Origin: Glaciecola sp038744645
GTDB lineage: Bacteria > Pseudomonadota > Gammaproteobacteria > Enterobacterales > Alteromonadaceae
Direction of reading: 5' to 3'
Assembly: GCA_038744645.1 (NCBI GenBank)
Contig: JBCDMA010000157.1
Span: forward strand, 1-9,133
Length of the DNA: 9,133 nucleotides
In this document: positions 1 through 6,695 of the stretch, piece after piece
How positions within the stretch are numbered: position 1 is the first letter of the stretch
Layout: each line of letters begins with the position of its first letter
Notes under the pieces: generated by a model
The model's input: only the letters and a program-made list of their open reading frames with translations
Database searches by the model: none
Told to the model about the DNA's origin: nothing
Translations under genes and position numbers: made by a program

Positions 1-143
1 CCTCAGGTGGCCTCAACGCACCGACAATCATTGTTAAGGGCATAAATATCATGGGTGGTATGGACATCAAGGTGAAACGAACCATCCGTGAAAAATACAT
101 TGCTCTCGCCAATAAAATGAAGAGCTTGCTCGCAGATAAATAA
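1..143 (+). CDS. C-terminal end of a LiaF/DUF1707-like membrane protein (5' partial)
   Basis: A reading frame open from the left edge ends at TAA 141-143; the first whole codon starts at position 3. It encodes the last 46 residues of a protein. The visible part contains NAPTIIVKGINIMGGMDIKV followed by a basic helical tail ending in LLADK. The pattern of a short beta strand, then G-x-x-x-(F/M)-G-G-(V/M)-(D/E)-(I/V)-K, recalls the C-terminal beta-helix part of proteins related to LiaF (cell-wall-active antibiotic response) and of DUF1707 proteins. In those proteins it follows an N-terminal helical or membrane region. That region lies outside the window, so the assignment rests on one motif. 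No strong terminator follows. Confidence 0.5.
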   Translation, partial: SGGLNAPTIIVKGINIMGGMDIKVKRTIREKYIALANKMKSLLADK

Positions 144-280
144 CTAGGAGTCTGGCTTAATCAAGGCCTTTAGATTGATTACCAAAGTTAGATTTTTGGG
201 TGTGCACCGGCCTGACGACCGGCGCTTCGTTGGTAGGTGACTACAGCTAGAAAACAATTACAACTACATAGTAACTATAA

Positions 281-472
281 CTAGTCGTTTGCTTTGACCT
301 TGTCTTTCAGGATGGGAATTCCCAAGCCAAAATTGGTGATCGCGACGATGCCGTTGAAAAATCCCAAGATAACGGAGTTTTGTATACCGCTATAACGGAC
401 CGGACCTAACAGGTGAGGAAGTATGGCAAGTATCTCGTTGGCTGCCTCTCTTGTCTTCTTTTGACAATTCAT
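281..472 (-). CDS. Doubtful small hypothetical protein (63 aa)
   Basis: This leftward frame from ATG 470-472 would encode 63 residues; a TTG at 490 would give 69. The product has a basic N-terminus (MNCQKKTRE), a moderately hydrophobic middle (NSVILGFFNGIVAITNFGLGIPI) that could form one membrane segment, and a charged tail ending in KDKVKAND. A GGAG (complement of 484-487) lies 11-12 nt before the ATG, which is too far for a good ribosome binding site. I recognise no family. It may be a real small membrane protein, a gene remnant or a chance ORF. The hydrophobic-then-charged composition and its position in an otherwise empty interval are the only arguments for it. Confidence 0.25.
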   Translation of the reverse strand: MNCQKKTREAANEILAILPHLLGPVRYSGIQNSVILGFFNGIVAITNFGLGIPILKDKVKAND

Positions 473-573
473 CCAAATACTGAGCTCCAAATCGATAAGT
501 GCAAAACATGTGTTTAAATATGAAGTATTAATTATCCATTATCCATTGTTGTGCTTAGTATTGATGAGTAGGG

Positions 574-588
574 CAGAATGCCATTCTG
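574..588. promoter_or_regulatory. 15-bp perfect palindrome, possible operator
   Basis: CAGAATG (574-580) and CATTCTG (582-588) form a perfect 7-bp inverted repeat around a single central base. It ends 11 bp before the candidate -35 element of the acetyltransferase gene, a plausible place for a regulator to bind. A direct repeat of ATTGGCA (589-595 and 599-605) follows at once, with its copies 10 bp, or one helical turn, apart. No cognate regulator can be named from the sequence. Confidence 0.35.
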
Positions 589-599
589 ATTGGCAGTAA

Positions 600-628
600 T
601 TGGCAAATCAATAGACTGAAAAGACAAT
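600..628 (+). promoter_or_regulatory. Candidate sigma70 promoter of the acetyltransferase gene
   Basis: TTGGCA at 600-605 and GACAAT at 623-628 match -35 and -10 hexamers (4-5 and 4 of 6 positions) with an ideal 17-bp spacer. Transcription would start near 635, giving a leader of about 20 nt before the ATG at 656. No good Shine-Dalgarno sequence lies in that leader. The -35 hexamer falls inside the second copy of the ATTGGCA direct repeat, so a protein bound to the repeats would compete with or contact RNA polymerase. Confidence 0.4.
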
Positions 629-655
629 ATTGAATGTGATATTTTGTATGACGTT

Positions 656-1060
656 ATGAAATATGAATTTGAAAACTACCTGATAAGTGACGACCGAAAA
701 GACGTCGAACTAGACAAGATAGTCGAGCTACTTACGGCATCTTACTGGGCTAGTGAAAGACCGATAGAGACAACTGAAGTCGCAATAGACAATAGCGTTT
801 GCTTTTCCCTGTTTTTCGAAGATGCACAAGTTGGATTTGCAAGGGTTGTGACCGATTTTGCGACAGTTGCATACATTGCTGATTTTATCATTCATCCGGA
901 TCACCGCGCCAAAGGTGTTGGAAAATGGATGTTTCAAGTGATACATAGCGACTCGCGCTGGTGTTCTAAATTTCAATTTCTTGCTACTGATGACGCACAT
1001 GGCTTGTATCAGCGGTTTGGTTTTTCAGGCAGCAACAAGCTCATGAGTACGAAAGTATAG
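656..1060 (+). CDS. GNAT-family N-acetyltransferase
   Basis: The 134-residue product belongs to the GCN5-related acetyltransferases, which move an acetyl group from acetyl-CoA to an amine on a small molecule or protein. The pyrophosphate-binding loop (motif A) is R84-A-K-G87-V-G89, after the beta strand and bend AYIADFIIHPDH (72-83). Other family-typical stretches are SYWASERP (29-36), QVGFARVVTDFAT (58-70) and DAHGLYQRFGF (113-123). This pattern matches a widespread group of single-domain bacterial GNAT proteins of unknown substrate; its length is usual, slightly shortened between motif A and DAHGLY. ATG 656 is preferred; the frame also allows TTG 644, four codons earlier. Neither has a clear ribosome binding site. 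It converges on the LysR gene 24 bp downstream and appears monocistronic. The family call is firm; the substrate is unknown. Confidence 0.9.
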   Translation: MKYEFENYLISDDRKDVELDKIVELLTASYWASERPIETTEVAIDNSVCFSLFFEDAQVGFARVVTDFATVAYIADFIIHPDHRAKGVGKWMFQVIHSDSRWCSKFQFLATDDAHGLYQRFGFSGSNKLMSTKV

Positions 1061-1072
1061 CGCGTTATCTAA

Positions 1073-1087
1073 TAGGGTGTTTCCCTA
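1073..1087. terminator. Small hairpin between convergent genes, possible weak terminator
   Basis: TAGGG (1073-1077) and CCCTA (1083-1087) form a 5-bp stem with a TGTTT loop in the gap between the acetyltransferase and regulator genes; TAA/TTA can extend it past one bulged base. The right arm contains the regulator's TAG stop codon (complement of 1085-1087). There is no T-run on either side, so termination would be inefficient or factor-dependent. Confidence 0.3.
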
Positions 1088-2026
1088 GTTAAGCATCAAT
1101 GTTTGGAGCTTTTTGTAGTGTGCATCAGCATGTATTTTTATAATTTCGACTAGCTTTCTTCGCAACCAACAAACTCCGCCGTCCTTTTGTTGGCGTTTGT
1201 GCCACATGCAGCTTACCGAGGCAGCATTTATTTCAATAGGTGGTTTCATGGCGAGAATATCACCGCTGAAAATAGCTTTTTCAACCGCTGTTGGAGGCAC
1301 AACTGCGATCAAATTGCTGTCTTTTATTAAGTCTCCCACCGCAGCAAAATGATTCACAGACATCGCAATTCTGCGTCTTAGGCCACGTTGTGCAAGCATT
1401 TGGTCAGTAAATCCGGTAACGTCACCCGACAGTGATACTAATAAATGAGGTGCATCAGCAAATTCCTTAAGTCCTAAATTGGGCTTCGCCAGCGGATGGT
1501 TTTTTCTCATGATCACAACGTATTCCGGCTGAAAAAGGTGTTCGCTTAATATTACCGGCGAGACAATGGAATTAGTTGCGCCGATCACTAAGTCAACTTC
1601 CGCATCAATGAGCACCTGCTCACCATTGACAATGGTGTACGGGATCGCATGGATGTTTACCATAGGCGCTTCATTTTCAATATTATTTCTGAGCTTTCCC
1701 CATGCGATATCTACTATGGCGTCAGCTAACGCTATTTTGAAGGTGCGTCTTGAAGTTCCAGGTACAAACTCGTCGGGAGTGACTGCATTGTTGAGCATTT
1801 CAAGTGGCTCTCTTATTTCTCGCCACAGATTTTGCGCAAATAGTGTTGGCTGTATATTGCGCCCATCCTTAACAAAGAGTTCATCTTTCCATACGTGACG
1901 CATTCTCGAGACGGCATTGGATACTGCAGGTTGTGTCATTGCAAGCCGCTCGGATGCTCGTGTGATAGACCCTTCGGTCATGACCGCATCAAAAATCATT
2001 AACAAATTCAATTCTTGTGTTCGCAC
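1085..2026 (-). CDS. LysR-type transcriptional regulator (NodD/MexT-like), probable regulator of the efflux operon
   Basis: This 313-residue protein has the LysR architecture. The N-terminal winged helix-turn-helix (about 6-65) includes LNLLMIFDAVMTEGSITRAS, then ERLAMTQPAVSNAVSRMR and LFVKDGR. A linker helix and a periplasmic-binding-like effector domain (about 93-300) follow. The opening E-L-N-L-L-x-x-F and the segment PHLLVSLSGDVTGF resemble the NodD/NahR/MexT branch. The gene starts at GTG 2026, supported by TAAGGAG (complement of 2034-2040) 7 nt upstream; an overlapping ATG two bases earlier opens a six-codon out-of-frame peptide. It is divergent from the RND operon, the classic LysR layout, and the intergenic palindromes carry T-N11-A motifs. 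Inferred role: ligand-dependent activation of the pump and autoregulation. The effector is unknown. The family call is firm; the target assignment is strong inference. Confidence 0.93.
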   Translation of the reverse strand: MRTQELNLLMIFDAVMTEGSITRASERLAMTQPAVSNAVSRMRHVWKDELFVKDGRNIQPTLFAQNLWREIREPLEMLNNAVTPDEFVPGTSRRTFKIALADAIVDIAWGKLRNNIENEAPMVNIHAIPYTIVNGEQVLIDAEVDLVIGATNSIVSPVILSEHLFQPEYVVIMRKNHPLAKPNLGLKEFADAPHLLVSLSGDVTGFTDQMLAQRGLRRRIAMSVNHFAAVGDLIKDSNLIAVVPPTAVEKAIFSGDILAMKPPIEINAASVSCMWHKRQQKDGGVCWLRRKLVEIIKIHADAHYKKLQTLMLN

Positions 2027-2046
2027 ATTAATGCTCCTTAAACTCT

Positions 2047-2069
2047 ATACATCATTAAACGTGATGTAT
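2047..2069. promoter_or_regulatory. LysR-box operator 1: perfect palindrome with ATC-N9-GAT
   Basis: ATACATCA (2047-2054) and TGATGTAT (2062-2069) are perfect inverted repeats separated by 7 bp. Inside lies ATC-N9-GAT (2051-2065), the half-site pattern of NodD nod boxes and of MexT sites, which contains the general LysR T-N11-A core (T2052 and A2064). The site ends 6 bp from the regulator's Shine-Dalgarno sequence. On the other side its centre is 26 bp before the TATAAT hexamer at 2082-2087, so it would cover the -35 zone of a rightward promoter using that hexamer. The placement suits both autorepression and activation of the efflux operon. Confidence 0.7.
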
Positions 2070-2073
2070 TTTA

Positions 2074-2087
2074 TATAATCTTATAAT
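2074..2087 (+). promoter_or_regulatory. Candidate -10 elements for the efflux operon
   Basis: Two TATAAT hexamers lie at 2074-2079 and 2082-2087. Neither has a good -35 hexamer at 17 bp (ATCATT and ACGTGA respectively), as is common for promoters that need a LysR activator. Operator 1 would cover the -35 zone of either. The leader would be about 65-75 nt. The choice between the hexamers cannot be made by eye, and a more distal start is possible. Confidence 0.3.
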
Positions 2088-2096
2088 TTTTAAGAT
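2078..2096. promoter_or_regulatory. Second inverted repeat, possible operator 2
   Basis: ATCTTA (2078-2083) and TAAGAT (2091-2096) are perfect 6-bp inverted repeats around 7 bp, with another T-N11-A (T2081 and A2093). Its centre is 29 bp from that of operator 1, near three helical turns. LysR tetramers usually contact a strong recognition site and a weaker activation site, and two palindromes fit that. The repeat is very AT-rich, so chance is a real alternative. Confidence 0.4.
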
Positions 2097-2160
2097 ATGA
2101 ATTTAGTATCCACAATAAGCTTCGTCAAATCATGAGAAAGAATTTGTTGAGGAGCAAATA

Positions 2161-3408
2161 ATGAAAGTACTACCGACGCTGAAAGTAACAGCGATTGTAT
2201 CACTGGCATGGATCATCAGTGCTTGTGGTACGCAAGCGGATACCAATGCAACACAGGCCTATTTACCGGAAGTCTCCGTTGCACAAGTTGTCAATGAACG
2301 CATCACTGAGTGGGATACGTTTACCGGTCGACTAGAAGCCCCTGAAACCGTCCATTTGCGACCACGGGTCTCAGGCTATATTGATCAAGTGATGTTTCAA
2401 GAAGGTGCGGTTGTCAATGCGGGCGACGTACTATTTAAAATCGATGACAGATCCTTTGTCAGTGATGTTAAACGCATTGAAGCGGCACTCATTTCTGCGC
2501 AAGCGCAATTGGAACTAGCGGAATCAGAACACGATAGAGCAGTAAACCTCATTGCAAAAAATGCAATCTCAGCGGAGCTACTTGATACAAGAGCTGCACA
2601 ACTTAAAGCTGCAGAAGCAAACGTTGCTGAAATCTCGGCATCATTGGAACTGGCCGAACTCCAGCTCAGCTTTACCAATGTCGAAGCCCCGATTTCCGGT
2701 CGCGTGTCTCGCGCATTGGTAACCAAAGGCAACTTTGTCAATGCAGGGCAATCCGAATTGACCAGCCTGGTATCGATGGACACGGTGCATGCGTATTTTG
2801 ATGCCGATGAACAAACCTATCTGCACTATGCAAAACTCGCAAAAGAAGGCAACCGTTTGAGTTCTCGCGATCATCAAAACATCGTATTGATGGGCCTAGC
2901 AACTGATTCAGATTATCCGCACCAGGGCTACATTGATTTTGTTGATAATAGCATCAATCCAAGTAGCGGTACGATAAGAGGCCGAGCGGTATTTGACAAT
3001 ACGGAAGGCACATTTATACCCGGCCTATTTTCACGCATAAGACTCGTTGGCAGTGCAAGTTATGATGGCATTCTCATTGACGACAAAGCGGTTGGAACAG
3101 ACTTAAATAATCAATTTGTGTTGGTTATTAATGAAGATAACACGGTTGAATACCGCGCGGTCGAATTGGGTGAAAAACTAAACGGACTGCGCATTATCAA
3201 GTCTGGTCTTGCCGGTGATGACAAAATTGTGGTGAATGGACTACAACGCGTTCGCCCTGGTGCAACCGTTAATCCTATCGAAGTTGATATGGCGAGCAGT
3301 GAAACTATCGCTGTTCTCAAACAGATGCAGTTGAGCATTGACGAAAGCAACAATCGTACGCAGACAGCAACTGCTGATAGCGCACAAACTGAGTTTGTTG
3401 GAGGTTAA
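2161..3408 (+). CDS. RND efflux periplasmic adaptor (membrane fusion protein), lipoprotein
   Basis: This 415-residue protein links an inner-membrane RND pump to an outer-membrane channel. A lipoprotein signal peptide ends in the lipobox I19-S-A-C22. The first lipoyl half (about 63-98, HLRPRVSGYIDQVMFQEGAVV...GDVLFKID) is followed by an alpha-helical hairpin (about 100-168), the second lipoyl half (170-200, FTNVEAPISGRVSRALVTKGNFV), a beta-barrel (about 205-297) and a membrane-proximal domain (300-375). The hairpin tip carries R126-x3-L130-x6-S137, matching the RLS signature of AcrA-like adaptors that dock on TolC-type channels. The start is fixed by GAGGAG (2149-2154), 6 nt before the ATG. 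It is the first gene of an operon: the pump gene starts 1 nt after the stop. It corresponds in role to MexE/OqxA; family assignment is certain, orthology is not. Confidence 0.95.
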   Translation: MKVLPTLKVTAIVSLAWIISACGTQADTNATQAYLPEVSVAQVVNERITEWDTFTGRLEAPETVHLRPRVSGYIDQVMFQEGAVVNAGDVLFKIDDRSFVSDVKRIEAALISAQAQLELAESEHDRAVNLIAKNAISAELLDTRAAQLKAAEANVAEISASLELAELQLSFTNVEAPISGRVSRALVTKGNFVNAGQSELTSLVSMDTVHAYFDADEQTYLHYAKLAKEGNRLSSRDHQNIVLMGLATDSDYPHQGYIDFVDNSINPSSGTIRGRAVFDNTEGTFIPGLFSRIRLVGSASYDGILIDDKAVGTDLNNQFVLVINEDNTVEYRAVELGEKLNGLRIIKSGLAGDDKIVVNGLQRVRPGATVNPIEVDMASSETIAVLKQMQLSIDESNNRTQTATADSAQTEFVGG

Positions 3409-3409
3409 C

Positions 3410-6400
3410 ATGAATTTCTCACACTTCTTTATTAATCGTCCCATATTTGCCGGAGTGCTTTCGCTGATGATTTTTATCTCTGGCGCACTTGCACTTAACC
3501 AGTTACCGATAACTGAATATCCAAACGTTGTGCCGCCGACGGTCGTAGTTACGGCCAATTACCCAGGTGCAAACCCGAAAGTCATTGCTGATACCGTTGC
3601 GTCACCGTTAGAGCAAGAGATAACCGGCGTTGAAGACTTGTTGTATATGTCGTCTCAAGCAACCAGCGACGGCAGAATGACTTTAACGTTGACATTTGCC
3701 ATTGGTACAGACCCTGACGATGCAACTACGCTTGTGCAAAATCGCGTTGCCAGAGCATTGCCAAGGCTACCTCAAGAAGTACAGCGTTTAGGTGTCGTCA
3801 CACAAAAATCGTCTCCTGATTTAACAATGGTAGTGCATATCACTTCACCGTCAGACCGGTATGACATGTTATATCTGTCTAATTATGCCAGATTAAATGT
3901 CAAAGACGAATTGGCTAAAACTGAAGGGGTAGGTGATGTGCAGCTATTTGGTGCGGGTGAATTCTCGATGCGCATTTGGCTTGACCCTGAAAAAGTCGCT
4001 GCCCTTAACTTAAATCCCAGCGATATTGCAGGTGCCATCAGAGAGCAAAACCAACAAGCGGCAGCAGGTTCGCTAGGTGCACAGCCCACGGGAGAGAATG
4101 ATTTTCAATTATTGATAAACGTTCAAGGCAGATTGAAAAGCGAACAAGAGTTTGCAGATATTATTATCAAGGTTGATGAAACTGGCGCTGTCACACGATT
4201 AGGCGAGGTTGCACGCATCGAAATGGGTTCAAATACCTATGCACTTCGTTCGCTGTTAGACAATAAACCCGCAGTCGCACTGCCAATCTTCCAAGCACCG
4301 GGCTCAAATGCCATTCAGATATCTGATAATGTGCGAGCGCGCATGGCTGAACTCAAAGCAGTATTCCCGGCAGGTGTGGACTATAGCATTGTATATGACC
4401 CTACAGTATTTGTAAGAGGTTCTATCGATGCGGTTATCACGACCTTGCTTGAGGCAGTTGCACTGGTAGTTATTGTTGTTGTGTTGTTTCTTCAAACTTG
4501 GCGTGCATCTATTATCCCACTTGTCGCGGTTCCTGTTTCTTTGGTGGGTACGTTAGCCGTCATGCATTTACTTGGATTTTCATTAAACGCCTTGTCTTTG
4601 TTTGGTCTGGTACTAGCCATAGGCATTGTGGTTGATGATGCAATCGTGGTGGTTGAGAACGTCGAGCGCAACATTCACGAAGGGCTTGAACCTATCGAAG
4701 CAACCAAAAAAGCCATGACCGAAGTGACTGGACCTATCATTGCGATTACTTTGGTCTTGATCGCGGTGTTTGTACCGACTGCATTTATGTCGGGATTAAC
4801 AGGGCAATTCTACAAGCAGTTTGCGTTAACCATTACGATATCAACCATTATTTCAGCAATTAATTCACTGACCCTAAGCCCAGCGTTATCAGCTATCTTG
4901 CTTAAAGGCAAAAATGCACCAAAAGATAGATTGACGGTTTTGATGGATAAGCTCTTTGGACGATTTGTTTTTAATCCATTTAATCGCTTATTCAATCGTT
5001 CTGCCCAAGCATATCAAAATGGCATCGGCAAACTGATTCGCATGAGCGGTATCGTATTTGTATTGTATGCGGGTCTGATTGGCTTGACTTACCATCAGTT
5101 TGAGTCAACGCCGACGGGCTATGTGCCTGGCCAAGACAAAATGTACCTTGTGTCTTTTGCACAACTTCCTGATGCTGCTTCACTAGACAGAACCGAAGCA
5201 GTTATCAGAGAAATGTCAGACATTGCCCTAGCACATCCCGGCGTGGAATCAGCTGTTGCATTTCCTGGACTAAATATTAATGGTTTCACCAATAGCTCAA
5301 GCTCAGGCATTGTATTTGTTACTCTGGAAGATTTTGATGAAAGAACAACCGATGATTTATCAGCACATGCAATTGCGCAATCATTGAATCAACAGTTTGG
5401 TGCGATTCAAGAAGCTTTCATCGCAATTTTTCCACCACCGCCGGTACAAGGATTGGGCACCATTGGCGGATTCCGCCTGCAGATCCAGGACAAGGGAAAT
5501 CTTGGCTATGAAGCGTTGTATCGCGTCAGCCAAGAAGTGATGCAAAAGGCATGGCAATCAAAAGAATTAGCCGGTGTCTTTAGCAGCTATCAAGTAAACG
5601 TACCACAAATTGACATTGATTTAGATCGCACAAAAGCCAAAAGCCAAGCAGTAAATATTGATGAAGTTTTCACCACATTGCAGGCATATCTGGGTTCTTT
5701 GTATGTCAATGACTTCAACCAGTTTGGACGTACTTATCAGGTGAATTTGCAGGCAGATGAACAATTCAGACAAGAACCTGATCAAATTACCGACATTAAA
5801 GTCCGCAATGCCTTTGGTCAGATGATCCCGTTAGGTTCATTTTTAAACGTCGAACAAAGTGCAGGGCCTGATCGCGTGATGCACTACGATGGCTTTACTA
5901 CAGCGGAAATCAACGGAGGACCGGCACCAGGGTTCAGTTCGGGTCAGGCAGAAGCCAAAATCATTGAAATATTAGAAGAAACATTACCTATCGGGATGGA
6001 CTATGAATGGACAGATTTGAGCTTTCAGCAAAAACTTGCAGGCAATGCATCGCTATATATCTTCCCATTGGTCGTGGTACTTGTATTTTTAGTGTTAGCA
6101 GCGCAATACGAGAGTTTGTCGTTACCTGTTGCGATTATTCTGATAGTGCCAATGACCTTGTTGTCGGCAATGACGGGTGTGATAGTCACTGGCGGAGACA
6201 ATAACGTCTTCACCCAAATTGGATTTATCGTACTTGTCGGGCTTGCGATGAAAAACGCGATATTGATCATAGAGTTCGCGAAAGAGTTAGAAGACAAAGG
6301 TATGACAGCATTAGAAGCCATTAAAGAGGCAGGACGTTTGCGTCTGCGACCCATTTTAATGACATCCTTTGCGTTCATTATGGGTGTACTTCCTATGGCC

Positions 6401-6586
6401 ATCTCAGAAGGCGCAGGCGCTGAAATGCGTCAAGCAATGGGCATTGCGGTCTTCTCGGGCATGATTGGCGTTACTGTGTTTGGTTTGTTGCTAACGCCGG
6501 TGTTTTATCACTTTATGCGCAGAAGAAACAATGCAAAGCAAGAAGCTAAAATCGACTTGCAGACGCAAGAGGAGTTAGCAGTTTGA
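3410..6586 (+). CDS. HAE1-family RND multidrug efflux transporter, MexF/OqxB-like
   Basis: This 1058-residue inner-membrane protein exports drugs or other amphipathic compounds using the proton gradient, as a trimer with the adaptor. The fold is complete: TM1 near residues 10-30, a large periplasmic loop, TM2-TM6, TM7, a second periplasmic loop, and TM8-TM12. Proton-relay residues are present: D409 and D410 in IGIVVDDAIVVVENVER (AcrB D407/D408), K948 in GLAMKNAILIIEFAK (K940) and R978 in RLRLRPILMTS (R971). The loop FPGLNINGFTNSSSSG (618-633) and the N-terminal stretch through YPGANPKVIADTVASPLEQ resemble the MexF/OqxB/BpeF branch. The true start is ATG 3410, with GGAGG (3400-3404) inside the adaptor's last codons; upstream in-frame starts lie deep in the adaptor gene. 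No channel gene follows. Substrates cannot be read from the sequence. Confidence 0.96.
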   Translation: MNFSHFFINRPIFAGVLSLMIFISGALALNQLPITEYPNVVPPTVVVTANYPGANPKVIADTVASPLEQEITGVEDLLYMSSQATSDGRMTLTLTFAIGTDPDDATTLVQNRVARALPRLPQEVQRLGVVTQKSSPDLTMVVHITSPSDRYDMLYLSNYARLNVKDELAKTEGVGDVQLFGAGEFSMRIWLDPEKVAALNLNPSDIAGAIREQNQQAAAGSLGAQPTGENDFQLLINVQGRLKSEQEFADIIIKVDETGAVTRLGEVARIEMGSNTYALRSLLDNKPAVALPIFQAPGSNAIQISDNVRARMAELKAVFPAGVDYSIVYDPTVFVRGSIDAVITTLLEAVALVVIVVVLFLQTWRASIIPLVAVPVSLVGTLAVMHLLGFSLNALSLFGLVLAIGIVVDDAIVVVENVERNIHEGLEPIEATKKAMTEVTGPIIAITLVLIAVFVPTAFMSGLTGQFYKQFALTITISTIISAINSLTLSPALSAILLKGKNAPKDRLTVLMDKLFGRFVFNPFNRLFNRSAQAYQNGIGKLIRMSGIVFVLYAGLIGLTYHQFESTPTGYVPGQDKMYLVSFAQLPDAASLDRTEAVIREMSDIALAHPGVESAVAFPGLNINGFTNSSSSGIVFVTLEDFDERTTDDLSAHAIAQSLNQQFGAIQEAFIAIFPPPPVQGLGTIGGFRLQIQDKGNLGYEALYRVSQEVMQKAWQSKELAGVFSSYQVNVPQIDIDLDRTKAKSQAVNIDEVFTTLQAYLGSLYVNDFNQFGRTYQVNLQADEQFRQEPDQITDIKVRNAFGQMIPLGSFLNVEQSAGPDRVMHYDGFTTAEINGGPAPGFSSGQAEAKIIEILEETLPIGMDYEWTDLSFQQKLAGNASLYIFPLVVVLVFLVLAAQYESLSLPVAIILIVPMTLLSAMTGVIVTGGDNNVFTQIGFIVLVGLAMKNAILIIEFAKELEDKGMTALEAIKEAGRLRLRPILMTSFAFIMGVLPMAISEGAGAEMRQAMGIAVFSGMIGVTVFGLLLTPVFYHFMRRRNNAKQEAKIDLQTQEELAV

Positions 6587-6607
6587 TTTTGTACTAAAGC
6601 GTTTTAT

Positions 6608-6685
6608 CACTCGCGGTCTTTTCGACAAGAATAGCGAAAGTCAGTCTCCTCAACCTAGACTTTCTTCTTGAAACGACCGCGAGTG
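6608..6685. terminator. Long imperfect hairpin between convergent genes, probable bidirectional terminator
   Basis: CACTCGCGGTC (6608-6618) pairs perfectly with GACCGCGAGTG (6675-6685). Further in, CAAGAA (6626-6631) pairs with TTCTTG (6665-6670), and GAAAGTC (6636-6642) pairs with GACTTTC (6658-6664) after a 4-nt bulge. The loop is 15 nt. The structure spans almost the whole gap between the pump and nhaD stop codons. Only short T-runs follow (CTTTTC at 6691-6696 rightward; GATAAAACG leftward), so it is not a textbook intrinsic terminator. Its size also fits a small interspersed palindromic element. Confidence 0.55.
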
Positions 6686-6695
6686 CTCTACTTTT

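Larger units (their letters stand above)
144..655. other. Intergenic region, mostly non-coding
   Basis: About 510 bp lie between the end of the left-edge gene and the acetyltransferase start. The region contains a weak GC-rich hairpin around 204-225 without a following T-run, a doubtful leftward ORF (281-472), a short tandem repeat of ATTATCC (531-544, with a partial third copy), and a promoter/operator cluster at 574-628. Nothing else recognisable is present, and no tRNA or other RNA gene is apparent. Confidence 0.6.

Noticed and set aside
204..225. GC-rich imperfect hairpin after the left-edge gene, a possible terminator
   Set aside because: The stem is only CCGG/CCGG plus two outer pairs with a mismatch, and no T-run follows; too weak to call.
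531..547. Tandem ATTATCC repeat as a possible CRISPR or iteron array
   Set aside because: There are only about two and a half copies of a 7-mer, with no spacers and no replication or cas genes nearby.
1566..1898. 110-codon rightward ORF inside the LysR gene
   Set aside because: It is antisense to the effector-binding domain of a well-conserved regulator, with no ribosome binding site or family signature.
2397..2783. 128-codon leftward ORF inside the adaptor gene
   Set aside because: It lies antisense to a clearly conserved coding sequence, has a serine/alanine-rich shadow composition and has no recognisable domain.
3338..3409. Upstream extension of the pump ORF by 24 codons
   Set aside because: The extension overlaps the adaptor's C-terminal coding region. 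ATG 3410 has GGAGG 5 nt upstream and gives the canonical RND N-terminus MNFSHFFINRPIFA.
6025..6402. 125-codon leftward ORF inside the pump gene
   Set aside because: It is antisense to the conserved TM10-TM12 region of the RND transporter and is a shadow of that coding constraint.
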